DNA of 64,000 nucleotides from Isochrysis galbana (GCA_018136815.1 CM030932.1:3719790-3783789), one strand, 5' to 3'. Shown: positions 23,868 through 35,712, counted from the stretch's first letter. Notes: generated by a model from the letters alone, not told the origin. Numbers and translations are program-made.

Positions 23868-24402
23868 ATGGGCCAGTACTTTGTCTTCATCGCCAAGCGA
23901 CTCGGTCACCGCACCTACGAGGAGGTCCGCAGCCCAGCCTTCATTCAGGTTCTGCGGACACATGGAGGAGGGCATGAGCGGCGCCATCCTGGCGATGCTG
24001 CTCGTCACAGCCTCTGGCATGGGCCGTGGATGTGGAGACTTCCGCGTGGATCTGGCCAAGGAACGCTACCCGTCGATGTGGGCACTCATCGAGCCATACA
24101 TGGGCCGTTGGTGCAAGGCAAAGCTCATGCTCGTCGGCGACTACTCCGACGAGTACGACAGGATCCCAAAGACCAAGTACATTGGAGACGAGGCCGCCGT
24201 CGCGTACCTCTGCATGGAATACATCACGGCGGTCGCGTACGCTGAAACGAATCCCACGGTGCAAGTGCACCGAGCAGCTGGCAAACTCTACATGGAGAAC
24301 AAGAAGGCCGTCCTCGCACGCGTCACGGCCCTCGCCACCCAAGATCAGCCAAGCGACATCGTCGCCTGCCAGCAGGAAGAGGGATGTGAGATAAGGCTAT
24401 GA
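23868..24402 (+). CDS. MGQYY-type hypothetical protein, frameshifted
   Basis: ATG at 23868 gives MGQYFVFIAKRLGHRTYEEV. The continuing similarity is one frame over, from about 23950, with MSGAILAMLLVTASGMGRGC, YMGRWCKAKLMLVGDYSDEY and a stop at 24402. The order MGQYY...GxGGD...GRWxGDRIxLxGDYxD is a signature I associate with short uncharacterised proteins found mainly in bacteria; no enzymatic role is known to me. A one-base indel between about 23920 and 23960 is needed, so it is a pseudogene or an assembly error. The last codons (AGG CTA TGA) lie inside the left terminal repeat of a foldback element (24392-25273). The natural C-terminus has therefore probably been replaced. Confidence 0.5.
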
Positions 24403-25273
24403 ATATGATACCAAGATATCTAGATATCGTGGCATCTAGGGCCCTTTTGGCACTATCTATATCTATCTAGATAGGGCCTGGCCAGTATCTATATCTATCT
24501 AGATAGCCTCCGAGCGAGAACCTACTATTTACCAGATATTAGGCTGTTTCGGTGCGCCGGCGGGGCTCCGGCAGCGCCGCGGCGCGCACACCGTGGGCGC
24601 GTGCTACGCACGCGCCACTACACGCTAAAGCTAGGAAGCACTACCACAGAGCTTCATTGAGGTGTAAGTATAGCTACAAACATGCAAGTACATGTACATC
24701 TATCTATCACACCACACTCCACCCACCCACCCACACACACCAGCTATGTACACGGACCGGCGCTGCCCCCCACTCGCGCGCCAACAGGCCTCCTCACACG
24801 GAGAGCACAGCCAGGCGACCACACGCACATTGACCGGGCGCCCACTCACTCGCAGTACAACAGCAGCCACGCCACACCACACCCACATTACAACTACCCC
24901 CCCACCCCCCACCGCTTAGCACGCCTGCACACACTGCACCGACCACCGCACGACGAGTCGCGAGTGGCGCGATGCGGTGGAGCAGGCGCAGCATGGGCGG
25001 GGGGGAGGGGAAGGGGGGGGCAGGGGCGCGGGGTCGTCGGTGGCGTAAGGCGGCGCTAATGGTAAGCGGCGCGACGCCTTTTATTATTATCATATATAAT
25101 ATAAGGTACCAGATATCTAGATGTCTAGATATTAGAACTATCTACCCCCGCGAAGGCCAGTATCTATATCTATCTACATAGCGAAGGGCTCGTATCTATA
25201 TCTAGCTAGATGGCAGATTTCCTCCAGACCCTGATATCTAGATAGGACAAAATCCAACCTATTCATAGCCTTA
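24392..25273. mobile_element. Foldback/MITE-like element with 14-bp terminal inverted repeats
   Basis: The left end TAAGGCTATGAATA (24392-24405) is the exact reverse complement of the right end TATTCATAGCCTTA (25260-25273). Subterminal blocks CCAGTATCTATATCTATCTA, with GATATCTAGAT variants, occur twice on each side (about 24410-24510 and 25100-25250). The roughly 880-bp interior has only low-complexity frames (His/Thr/Pro) and encodes no transposase. It is read as a non-autonomous DNA transposon inserted at the 3' end of the preceding gene. Confidence 0.6.
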
Positions 25274-25529
25274 ATGTGAGAAAAAGACGAAGAAGATGAA
25301 AACTCAGCCCGCGTAGCTGGGGGTTACCGCGTGTGTTGAGAGGGGGGGGAGCGTGATTAGCTTAATAATAATATTATTGTGGCTACCTAAAAAGAAAATC
25401 ACTGGCCCTCTTTTGACGGAACGCGACTTTTTAATAGTCTCGCCTCGCGCGCGGCTTTGGCTTTGGATCTTTCGCCTTGCGCCTTGGGCTTGGGCGATGC
25501 CGATCGATGGGCCGATGCCGATGGGGGAG

Positions 25530-25853
25530 CGTCAGAGTTCTTGTTGTGTGAATATAACCTTAGACCTTAGTGCTGAGGGACCGTAGCCCTTCGGCGGCAT
25601 CAACTATCAGTAAACTGATAGGGTCATGGAGCGCGCGCCGCCTCCCTCCCTCGCTGCCGCTGCCCTCGCCGCGATGGACGAAGCCTTCATGGATAGCGAG
25701 AGGAATCGAAGCGAGGGGGGGGGACAGCGTGCCGGGGGGGGGGGGAGAACGGACGACGGACGACGGCCGGGCGCAGGAAACCCTGGCTTGGCTCGTGCTG
25801 CCCGCGCTCCGCGCTCCTTAAGGTCGATTGGAGCGCTGGCTGGGGAATCCTGA
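25530..25853 (+). pseudogene. Retroelement ORF1 5' fragment with leader hairpin
   Basis: ATG at 25626 opens MERAPPPSLAAAALAAMDEAFMD, close to the 8763 (-) copy, and stops at 25853. The hairpin at 25604-25621 lies four bases before the ATG and has 8-base arms. The 70 bases before the hairpin (25530-25600) match 56733-56805 in the foldback repeat at 56.8 kb. This is another truncated copy. Confidence 0.55.
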
Positions 25854-26670
25854 TCAAGGGTTTCCAGGTGAAGGAGGGGCTGGTCAGCGAGATCAGCCAA
25901 CCAGCGTGGGCCGGGGCGTGCGTTCAGTGCCCAGCTCTGGGGCAGTGCGAGTCTGGGCTGATGATGAGGTGAGTGCCGCCCCTGCCTGCCAAGTGGCGGC
26001 GCTGGCGGGGGTGGGTGGTTCTCGCCGCCCCCATGTGGGCCTTCATGGCGACCAATCACAAGATTAGTGTTACGACCCACACAAAGTATTTTCACACGTG
26101 GACGGGCTGAACCGCATCGTCCTGCACAAATCTCGGAGTATCATAGGGCAGTTGCATCAATGCGCAATTGCCAAGTCTCGTTTGACACTTCTGCCGCTGA
26201 ATGGACGAAGCCATGATCGGACACGCATTCTCAGCGACAACATGTGTGCGTGCGGAAAGATACAACCTCCTAGAATATCCTTCTTCTCCTTCATCCCAAC
26301 CGTCATATAGTGAAGGAAGCTGTGGAACTAGAGCCGCAACAAATGTATAGCTTGTTGCACACAGCGCCCTCCCCCCCGCCCCCGTCTGAAACTAGCAACC
26401 TTCGTTCCATGATCCCAACCGACGGGGACTGGGAGAAGGAGGTGCTGTTAGTCGTAATTTCACACTGGGCACCAAGACTCGTCTGTGTTTTGGCTGCTTC
26501 AATCTTGCCATTTGAAAATGGCCGCCACCTCTTCCGCCCATTGCGCACTCCTCGGAGCTTTCCCTACTTGCTCTCCCGTCGAAGAATTGACGCTGCTTTC
26601 CATTGGACACAGCTTGCATGATGGTTCCGGCAGCTACGCAAAGTCGCTGTCGAACGCCTGGGGCCCTGGC
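25854..26670. other. Gene-free interval
   Basis: No supported gene, RNA or repeat copy was recognised. The frames present are short and lack consistent composition. Confidence 0.45.
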
Positions 26671-26671
26671 C

Positions 26672-27130
26672 TTAGCTGCCATAGCCACATGGATAGCAGC
26701 CAAGGAATCCGCCCGAGAGTAGTCGACCAGTGAGGTTTGCCTTGCGCGTCCCCCGTCTAGTAAGCACCTTGCTGGCACACCCATTTGCTGTCTCTCGTGG
26801 CTCGCCATTCGCCAGCCCCCATCGAACCATGACGCCAGAGGAGACGTCTGCCAGCTCCTTGTGATTCAAATGAAAATGCCACGTGGGTCCCGATACTCCT
26901 GTGCCCTCCAACGTTGTGGTTGGCAAATCGAGGCCGAAGGCGTCGCTCGCGCGCGAGGCTTCCGTGCTTACGCCGTGCCTGGCGCCCGGAGAGCTGGCTA
27001 GGTAGAGGACAGCTCCTACGAGTGCAGCGATACAAGACACACCAAATGCTGGCGAAACGAGGTTTGCCGTGTGTTCCACACCATGTCCGGCATCTTGACT
27101 CGAGCCTTCAAGAAAAAATAGTACTCCGTC
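26672..27130 (-). CDS. Probable 3' exon(s) of the following minus-strand gene
   Basis: The minus-strand frame ending at 26672 reads upstream through TTTLEG, the hydrophobic VSPAFGVSCIAALVGAVLYLASS and an acidic start (TDDGVLFFLEGSS). It can be followed back to an AG acceptor (GTCATTCAG) within the last codons of the 27129 frame. It reads like protein and begins exactly where the previous frame stops. A splice from a donor in 27200-27230 would replace the short LLAVIQDR ending by this membrane-spanning tail. The last ~30 residues may be intronic. This is inference from composition and phase only. Confidence 0.4.
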   Translation of the reverse strand, partial: DGVLFFLEGSSQDAGHGVEHTANLVSPAFGVSCIAALVGAVLYLASSPGARHGVSTEASRASDAFGLDLPTTTLEGTGVSGPTWHFHLNHKELADVSSGVMVRWGLANGEPRETANGCASKVLTRRGTRKANLTGRLLSGGFLGCYPCGYGS

Positions 27131-30013
27131 ATCGGTCCTGAATGACGGCTAACAACTCCACCGCCTGCGACGCGGGTGGAAAGACTAAAGACGCTTGAAC
27201 CGGAGTAGGAGATGGCCCAGAGGAGAACGTTGAGGCCGATTCCTTGCGATGAGCTGGTGCCGAATCTGAGGCCATCGACACGGTGACCTCATCTTGAGTT
27301 GGCTCAGCCGGAGGGGCTTCGGGGGCCGGGCCCTCTTCAAGTGGTGGCGGCGCTATGGAGGCTTCTGGTACCAAGGATTGGCTCTGAGCCGGTGCTTGTG
27401 CCGAGGCGGCCTCCGAGGCCGATTGTGAGGCTTGTGCCGAGGAATCGTCGGCCAATGTTGGCGGAGCTGCCTGGTCAGCGGATTGCGATCCTGAGCCCAT
27501 GACCATCGGATCGGATGGTGAGGGGGCATCCGAAATCGAAGCTGCGGTGGCGACAGTCTCCTCCGACGGTGAGGACGGGCCAGTTGGTGCTGCAGCCGGG
27601 GCCGGGCTGTTAGCCGCCGGCTCTGTCTTTGATGGAGCAAGCGATGGCGCTGGCGCCGAGGCGGCGCTTGGCCCTGACTTCGAGGAAGGACCGTCTAGCT
27701 TGCCTCCAAAAGTAAAGCGCGGCTTGGGGAAACCCGGCGTGCGCGGCGGCGATTTAATCGCCTCCGTCGGTCCTAGACTGGAGGCAATCTCACGCTTGAG
27801 CGCGTTGAGCTGATCTTTCCCCAATCCTCGAGCGCGAGCCACCACGACCTGAGCTTCGCTCTGCGCGTTGTCTGCCTCGACTAACGCCTTCTTGACGGCC
27901 TTCCACCTTTCAGGTGCTACCCCTAAAGTCGCCCCCCTCGAAGCCGCCGCCTCGCCTTTCACGGAGATTTCGAGGGCTTTCTGCGTCACATCACGCATGT
28001 CTTCCAGCAATGCCGTGGACTCGGCGAACCATTCATCACCCCCGCTCTTTCCAAAGCGCGTAGCGTCTGTAACCGCCAACTCAGAGGCCGCAGCTGCGAA
28101 CTTGGCCTTGTCGAGAGCGTCCTTGGCGCTTCCGAGTGCCTCCCTGAGGATGGCATCCGCACGGTTCGCCTCCTCACGAGCCGCTTGAAAGTCGGGCAGT
28201 GCGGAGACGGTCACCTTCCCGTCAAGCACTGACTTCTCAGCAACTGTGGAGAGGTGTGCGACGGCTTGGTTGAGCTTCTCGCAGTCGGCGTCGATCGTGT
28301 CTGCGACACGTCTGGTCACGGCGGCAGCAGCCTCAATGGCATCTGCGGCCTTCGCCCCCTGACTGGCTACCCGGCGAAGCGACTGCTGCGACTTGAGCAG
28401 CTCGCGCGAGCGTTGAAGTGCTTGTGCTGCCCCCTCGAAATCGCTGACCACATCCTTTGCTCGCGGGCCTGCAGCTTCTCCTTCGGGCGTCTTGAGTGCG
28501 GTGTTGTAGCCGTTCTCTGCCTGCCTCAAAGCCTCCGTGATGTCTGCCTCCACGGCCTTTGCCGCGCCGGCCGAGGCGACACGGTATGCGCGTGCCGATT
28601 CAATGGCTTCCTCCAATCCTGCGGCAGCTGTTCGGAGCTGGGCCGAGGCAGAGCGTGCCACCGCCACCTCGTCTGCGTTCGCCCTCCGCCCCGCATCGAC
28701 TTCGGCGAAGGCGCGCATCAACGCCTTCTCCTCCTGCTCGACGAGCTGCGCAGTGGAGAGCAAAGCGGACAGGGATGAAGAAAGGTGATCGCGGGCGTCT
28801 CGGCAGGCGTAGCGGGCGTGCGCGCCACATGATCGGACAAGCGGTGTGGCCGCGAGCCGGACTGGCGGCGTGACTTCGGTGCTCCGCACCGCTTTCGCAC
28901 CTGCTTGACCTTGGCCATTTCCTGCGCCCCCTTCTTCGCCTGCGCAATCTGCACCTCCGCGGCAAACTCTTCATAGCTGGGAAGGCTAGGGCCGACGATC
29001 TGCGAGCCCGTATACACCGCGACGAGTAGCAGCAGCATGAGGCGTGCAAGCGGGCCTGGCACATTGGGCATCCTCGATGTAATTGGCTCGAGCGTCGGCT
29101 TTAGCGCCTCGGAGACGCTGCCCAGCACATCGATTGAAGTCCTGTAGATGGCCCCCACATTGTCCAACGGTGTTTTGGGGCCCTGATCCTCTCCTCGCTG
29201 AGGTGAATTGTCATCGGATGGGGTCGACGCATTGGCATCACCGCGATGGTCCATCTGGAGGCCGAACCGGGCGGCGAGACTGAGCACAATTCCATTCGGG
29301 TCCATTTTGGGGAGCTCGAGCTTCGAGATGGACGGCAAAGTGGGTGGTCCCGCATCATTCGTAGTCTCGTCGCGGCGTTCACCGGCGCTCGCCCGTGGCG
29401 GATTCACCGGTGCTCGTGGAGGAGCGGGCGGCCCCACGGTGAAGCCAGAGAAGGGCGCCTTCTTCTCAGGCGATCGACCCTCGTCTCTTGGCGTGGCATC
29501 GCTGGAGGGCTGACCTTGCGGTGCGTCTTCTCCTCTAGACTCGAGAAGTTTGCTCTGCGCGTCCTTCATGAGCTCGCCCTACGAAAAGAGGGATGGCACG
29601 GCCGGCTCGGCGCGCGAAAGCCGGCGCCGAGCGGAACACCCCAGGAGCACACGCAGAGAGCTGCTGATGGAAGGAGCGCGGCGAGGACTCACCCAGCCCC
29701 GTCGGCGTGCGGGCATCTCCTCGCCACGCTCCTTGGCCGCCTGCTTCATGAGGTTCTCCTGAAGAACAGGGAGTGGTCCGTCAGCCTGCCGGCGCGCGAG
29801 GCCGGCGCCCGCGGTCATGGCTGCGCTTCCGACGGCCAAGCGCTCGGCGCGGCCCACCCAGTACGCCATGCTCTGGAATTGCAGCCTGGGCGCCGACTTT
29901 TTCTTGGGCGCCGCCATGGAGGGCTTGCTTGCTCTGCCGCCGTTGAGCGCGAGCGCGGACACGAGGAGAAGGGCCATCATGAGAGCGAGGCGCGCTGCTG
30001 CCACGCGGGCCAT
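27129..30013 (-). CDS. Probable organelle-targeted membrane protein with a long helical domain
   Basis: There are three exons in phase: 30013-29693, 29578-28901 and 28745-27129 (871 aa if it ends here; see the entry at 26672). The N-terminus is a signal-like helix (LALMMALLLVSALAL) followed by a basic, Ser/Ala-rich stretch, compatible with a bipartite plastid presequence or an ER signal. Exon 2 is disordered, then has a hydrophobic segment (LARLMLLLLVAVYTGSQIVG). Exon 3 is about 300 residues of Ala/Glu/Lys/Arg helix, probably coiled coil, followed by a Pro/Ala/Ser-rich tail. Introns have consensus ends (GTGAGT...CGTAG and GTGCGA...GCGCAG). No family is recognised. A structural or scaffolding role on an organelle membrane is a guess from composition. 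Confidence 0.7.
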
Positions 30014-30029
30014 TGGGTGAGAGGGCGGG

Positions 30030-30400
30030 CGCTCTGGCAAAGGAGGGAGGGAGAGGGAGAGAGGAAGGGAGAGGGTGGCGGCGGCGGCGGCGGCCTGAAT
30101 GGGGGAGGGAGAGAGAGAGGAGAGGGAGAGAGAGAGAGTGGGGAGAGAGAGAGGGAGAGGGGGGGTGAGGAAGAGAATTGGGAAGCGAGAGAAGAGAGAT
30201 GTTGCGCGTGGTGGTTGGAGAGAGAGCAACGAGAGAGGCGGGGGCGGGCGGGGGAGACTACCGGAAGAAGATAGATATATGTAGCGCGGGGATACTTTAG
30301 AGTAGTGCTTGTACGGGGATGGCATGGTGTAAAGTGGGGAGGGGGGGAGGGGGAGAGAGGGACACATAGATTAGTATTAGAAGGAGAGAGAGAGAGATCT
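30030..30400 (+). repeat. Purine (GA)n tract upstream of the minus-strand gene at 30.0 kb
   Basis: GGGAGAGAGAG-type repeats run over about 340 bases directly before the ATG at 30013. In the sense of that gene the tract is pyrimidine-rich. Confidence 0.85.
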
Positions 30401-30669
30401 CAAGAGGACTGGAAGAGCGAACGGCCGCCGTGGAGACCAGAGAGAGGAGGGAAAAGAAGAAGGTAGATATGTGAGATATGAGGAGGATATCGCGCCGCTT
30501 CCGCGCTCTCTCTGGCGTTCTCCCTCGCCGAGGAGAACTAACACGTTTTTCGCTCCAATCAAATCATAAACGCAGTGGGGCTGGCGGTCTCGATTCTCTC
30601 CAAACTCTCTCTCTCTCCCTCAGTCAAACCTCTCTTCCACCCGCCGGCCGCGCGAGAGGACCCTCGGCG

Positions 30670-30860
30670 AATTTTCTTGTACTTTGGTGAGTATTCTACT
30701 GCCCCCCCCCCCGCTGGCTGCCGCGCGAGCATAGTATTATTGTATGTACTCTTTGCACAAGAAGACAATTGTACTTTGGTGAGTATTCTACTGCCACCCC
30801 CCCCCCGCTGGCTGCCGCGCGAGCATTGTATTCTTGTACTCTTTGCACGAGAAGACAAGG
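30670..30860 (+). repeat. Direct tandem duplication of about 90 bp
   Basis: TTGTACTTTGGTGAGTATTC, a C run, CGCTGGCTGCCGCGCGAGCA and a CTTTGCAC-AGAAGACAA block occur at about 30676-30768 and again at 30769-30858. The copies differ slightly in C-run length. Confidence 0.8.
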
Positions 30861-31454
30861 GACTCAAATAGAATGAATTTCGAGCTCGAACGTCGAACGC
30901 GAAACTCATTCACTCCACCGCAGCGAGCAGGGCGAAATTACAAACCTATAGGCGGCGGAGAAGCGGACACGGACACAAATGGTGTGCATTCGTCTTTAGC
31001 CGCAGGCGCCCACGCCAACGCGCAACGCGCATGTCTGTGCTAGGTAGAAGCTAGGCACGAAAGTGCGAAAACCTACCACTAGCTAGCCCGCTAGCCCTAC
31101 CATGGCCTGTACGAACCGGACAAACGGAGGCGTGTTATCGACATTGTTATTGTGTGCCTACGAATACCCAGTGCACTGTACCTTGTTTGTGCTGCACGGC
31201 TCTGGGGCGAGTAGGCCGAACCCCACTTTAACCCACTAAGCCCCCCCCCCCCCCACCGCCCCGAAATTAGAAGCCCCCCCTGCGAGAAAAAAAAAGGGGC
31301 GAACGCGGCAACGATCTATTTTTGAGCACATAGCTAGTAAACCAGCTGTGTACCGGCTGGCTGGAAGGAAAGGGGGGGGGGGGGGGACTTTCCCGCGCTT
31401 TTCTCTGTGGTCTGTGGGGGGGGGGAGGGGGGAGTCGCGAGGGCGGCGGGCCGG

Positions 31455-34411
31455 ATGGCACAGCCCCCGAGGGGCTCGCATGCCGCCCGCGTGGACGCGC
31501 CGGTCAAGCGGGCGCGTGCGCAGCCCTTTGGCTTCCCCTTCCCTCCGTACACCGTACAGGAGTCGCTGATGGCTGACGTGTACCGCTGCCTCGAAGAGGG
31601 AGGCGTCGGCGTCTTCGAGTCGCCGACTGGCACCGGCAAGTCCCTCTCGCTCATCTGCTCTACGATGCGCTGGCTGCTTGACCAGCAGGCGAAGGATGCA
31701 GAGGGGAGTGCTAGGTCGGCCACCGCTGCCCCGAGTGGGGGTGACCCGTCGTGGGTGGAGGAGCAGGCGGCTGCGAGTGTGCAACAGAGGCGCTCGCAGG
31801 CGCTCGCCGACTCCATGGAACGCCGTCGACTTCGAGCAGCTCGTGTGGCTTCCTACGACGCCGCGGACCGCGCGCTCTCGGATGGGACATCCATGGCTGG
31901 CAGAACCAACGGCCGACGGCACCATCCGGACAAGGCCCTTCTCGGAGCCGAGACGATGGCTGGGGAGCCGGGGGGCACCTCCGCCGATTTTCTGGTGGAT
32001 TGGAATGAGGCCGGTGAGGGGGCAGCTGCAGAGACGATTGATCCCAGATTGCTGGCGGACATGCCCGACGAGAACGAAGACGACGCCGCGCATCGCCAAC
32101 AGGTCTTCTACTCGTCGCGCACCCACTCGCAGCTCGCGCAAGTGGTCGGGGAGGTCAAGAAGACGGGTTACAGGGCTGAGATCGGGGTTGTCACCCTCGG
32201 ATCTCGAAAGAACCTCTGCATCAACGACGCGCTGCGCGGTCTGGACGGAGCGCGGTTGAATGAGGCCTGCTTGGACATGCAAGATAAGGCCGCGAAGGAG
32301 CGGCAGGCTGCCGCCGTTGAGGACGGCGAGGTTGACGTCGAGAATCTCGGCAACGGCCTTGGTATGGGCCATGGCGCCAGGATGCTCAAGGGCAAGAAGG
32401 GAAGCGATGCCAGCAAGCGTGACAAAAAGCGATCTGGATGCCCGTACCTGATGGGTGGCGAGGCGCGGCAGGCGCGCGTTCTTGACCGGCTGCTTGTCTC
32501 TCCCCTGGAAATCGAGGAGCTAGCCGCCCTGGGCCGCCGTGAGAACTCGTGCCCATACTATGCCGCACGTGCTGCACTTTCCGAGGCGCATCTGGTCGCC
32601 CTGCCGTATCCCTCTCTGCTAAACAGCTCGACACGTCAAGCTCTGGGCATACGGCTGGCGGGCTCCATCGTCGTGATTGACGAGGCTCACAACCTCATCG
32701 ACACTATCAACGAGATGCATTCAGTCATGCTGAGCGCGCGGCACCTCTCGGAGACATCTGCACAGCTTGCGCAGTACGAAGAGAGGTATCGCTCGCGGCT
32801 GAAGCCGGCCAACAGGCAGATGGTACAGCAGCTTCTCTTCGTCGTCCGCGCACTACGCCGTGCACTCCTGCCGCGCAGCTCAGCTTTGACCAGGACCGTG
32901 CCGGCCCAGGGGCAAGTCGGCGCAGATGCTCCTATGCCGACTGGCATCCCCAGCTCAGGCGAGGGTACGGAAGAGCGAATAGTGGCCGTCAATTCGTTCC
33001 TCTGTTCGCAGAACATCGACCACATCAATTTGCTACGTCTCAAGACGTTCTGCGAGATCTCAGAGCTGGCAAAGAAGCTACAGGGCTTCTCAGACTCCCA
33101 AACGCAGGCACGTATGCAGTGCACTCTTACATCGGCGTGCCGTCAGCCCGGTTCGCTTTGGCGCAACGACGAAAGGTTTTGCGTGCTGCCATTGGCACCC
33201 AATCTTCCCCACCATTCCGTCTGCAGGTCAAGACATGCAATCAAACCAATCTGGCAGAAGCGACCCCGATCTCAGAAGGCGGCGTGAGGTGCACCCTCCA
33301 CCCAGTCATCGCTCTACTCGAGGCGCTGGCACACAGCGACTCCGATGCACGAGTGCTGCTTCACATCGAGCCGCACGCGCAGGCCTCGACGTGTGCGCCC
33401 CGCACCGGCTCTTGGTTGCGCGTGCTGCACCTCAACCCAGCGACATACTTCGCTTCCGTTCTATCGGAGGCGCACTCAGTCATCCTGTGTGGCGGCACAA
33501 TGCAGCCGTTTGACGACTTCCAGCAACAGCTCTTCCGATCGCTGCCGCCTGGCAGACTGCGCACTAGCTCCTACGGGCACATTGTCCCGCCGAAAAGCCT
33601 ACTGCCTGTGGTCGTCGGTCAAGGTCCGCGCGGTCATCCGCTCACTTTTTCCTTCTCGACGAGAGCTGATCCCGCGCTCATGGATGACCTTGGCGACCTC
33701 CTACTGCACGTGGCACGCACCGTCCCCGACGGCGTTGTGGTTTTTTTGCCCTCCTTCCAGTACGAGGCTCAGCTGGTCGCGCGCTGGGAGGCCACCGGCC
33801 TGTTGTCGAGGCTGGATCAGCTGAAGAAGACGTTTCGCGAGCCTCGCTCGGCGGCCGAGGTTGAGCAGGTTCTTGTTGCGTATTCAGAAGCAATCGCTCG
33901 CGCGCGCGCGGACGTCTCAGCCGCATCAGACGACGCGCAACAGACTGCGCAAGCCGGACAGCCCATTCGAGAGGACGTGGGCCATACCGCTTCCTCGAGA
34001 CGGTGCGGTGGAGCACTGCTCCTCTCGGTGGTCGGCGGCAAGATGTCCGAAGGCATCAACTTTTCTGACCGGCTCGGGAGGTGCGTCGTAATGGTCGGGT
34101 TGCCTTACGCCAACCCCCACGACTTGACCCTCCAAGAGCGAATGGCGCATCTCGAGGCTACCCAAGCAAAGGGCGCTGGGCGCGAGTACTATTCAAACTT
34201 GTGCATGAAGGCGGTTAATCAATCGATTGGCCGCGCCATTCGCCACAAGGGCGACTTTGCCACCATCATACTCGCGGACCAGCGCTTCGCCAAACCTAAC
34301 GTCCGCGTTCGCTTACCAGCGTGGATCGCAGACCTAGTTGTCGACCCCGGGTCGTTTGAGAAATCCATGAAGGCCGTCCGCGACTTCTTTCTGCGACATC
34401 CCGACCCTTGA
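31455..34411 (+). CDS. DDX11: DDX11/CHL1-type Fe-S DNA helicase (XPD family)
   Basis: There are two exons, 31455-33107 and 33227-34411 (945 aa). The order of motifs matches superfamily 2 XPD-like helicases: Q-like FPFPPYTVQESLM, Walker A ESPTGTGKS, motif Ia FYSSRTHSQ, and the four Fe-S cysteines in NLCIN, EACLDM, SGCPY and NSCPYY. These are followed by the Walker B box DEAH (VVIDEAHN), motif V GGKMSEGINFSD and motif VI NQSIGRAIRHKGDFA. The combination with NLC and LGSR points to DDX11/CHL1 rather than XPD, FANCJ or RTEL1. Those helicases act 5'-3' in the nucleus in sister-chromatid cohesion and replication-fork repair. Length matches the family. The single intron (33108-33226) appears to be GC-AG. 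There is an insert of about 100 residues after Walker A. The start is chosen as the first Met before the Q motif; an upstream in-frame Met at 31407 adds only Gly/Arg filler. Confidence 0.93.
33108..33226 (+). other. GC-AG intron in the DDX11 gene
   Basis: The exon ends CAAACGCAG and the intron starts GCACGT; the acceptor is GTCTGCAG at 33226. The flanking frames (SQTQ, then VKTCNQTNL) are both phase 0. The nearest GT (at 33111) gives the wrong phase. Confidence 0.65.
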
Positions 34412-35365
34412 GAGCATTGTTCGAACACGGCGTACGGGCCGGAGTCGTAGTGGTCGTGGGTGGCCAGGTCGTTTGACCTTGCAGGTGCGCATGTGCGGAA
34501 TCCATCGAACGGAGAAGTCGACATCCATGTCACAACATGCATCGGTCATCATTGCGTATCGCAAAACGATGTCATCGAGGATGATCCATGCATGAGTGCG
34601 CGTGCGTTGCGGTATCCAAGGAACACAGGTGCGCGGATCTTACATCGGAGTGATCTGCTCGATGCCGTGTGATCTTATGCCTGGATGTTCTCCGCCTAGC
34701 CATCTACTGTAGCTGTGTGCATCTTGCTCGCCTCCTCCTTCTTTGCTTGGACAATCGGCATGTGGACGGGGTGCTTCCGTCATGACTGCCATCCTTAGCC
34801 AGTGTGCACAACTTGCACACTTCACACCGCAAGTCGACGATTTTTCGCTGTAAGTAGTGTAGAGTGTGGGCGCGCCGCCATGGGAAGGGATCATACGTTG
34901 CAGTATGCAGTATTCCCCGCCTTCCCGCCAGTCCTCCAAGCTAAGAGGCGCGGTGCGCGCACGTAGGCCGTCAGCGCCGCCTGTTGGTTGGGGCTGGGGC
35001 CGCGCTCTTTCCGCCCCAGCCTAGATATAACTCGATCGACTGCCGCGCACATCACGCGTCACGACCTTTTTTTTGGCGCCAACCACAACACCACTTGTCG
35101 TGCGTCGTGGCCTATGATTGCCGCGCCGCGCGCGTTGCCCTCGTCAGATGCGGGCCGTGACTCGCCAGCGCCCATATGGCGCTTGCTTCTGGTTGCTCGT
35201 CATGGCGCCATGCTGCTACTGCTGCCTCTCTCTTCGATCGTACCATCCCGATGCGAAAGGAGGCGGAGGCTGAGGTGGGGGGTGGGATAGATGGTATGCG
35301 AGATGCGAGCGACCTTGGCCGCCAGGCCGAGGCAGCCAGCAGCGACCCTGGGCCGTGTTCGCCTC
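34412..35365. other. Gene-free interval
   Basis: The frames are short. A run of T precedes GGCGCC at about 35070. No gene or known repeat copy is supported. Confidence 0.45.
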
Positions 35366-35369
35366 AGGC

Positions 35370-35712
35370 GCGTGCTTGACTTGTATTGACTCGTTGACTC
35401 GAAGTATAGACTCGGGAACTCGGGGGGACTCGCTTGGGAACACGGTGGACCACGATGAAGCTGCTACAAAAAGCTCGAGGACACCGAGCCACACAAACTA
35501 ACCCAAACGGGGCGAAAACTAACCACACCTGGGCGGACGGCCAAGCGTCGGCACCAGGGCAACTCAGCAACGCGCAGACATGCGATAGAGGGGAGGCCGA
35601 CACAACGAGGGCAGATCTCGTTGGGGAAATATGACCGATAGACGAGAGAAGACAATAGACGGTCATGGAACTTTTGATGACATCGAGAGAAGGTAAGAGA
35701 AGAGGGCCGCTG
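35370..35712 (+). repeat. Retroelement tail repeat, copy 1
   Basis: About 340 bases are nearly identical to 52395-52737: GACTCGGGAACTCGGGGGGA, GCTACAAAAAGCTCGAGG, GGGGCGAAAACTAACCACAC, CGACACAACGAGGGCAGATC and TGACATCGAGAGAAGGTAAG. Inverted copies lie at 42965-43200 and, in part, at 47865-48070. It overlaps the 3' end of the methylase-like frame on the minus strand. Confidence 0.75.
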
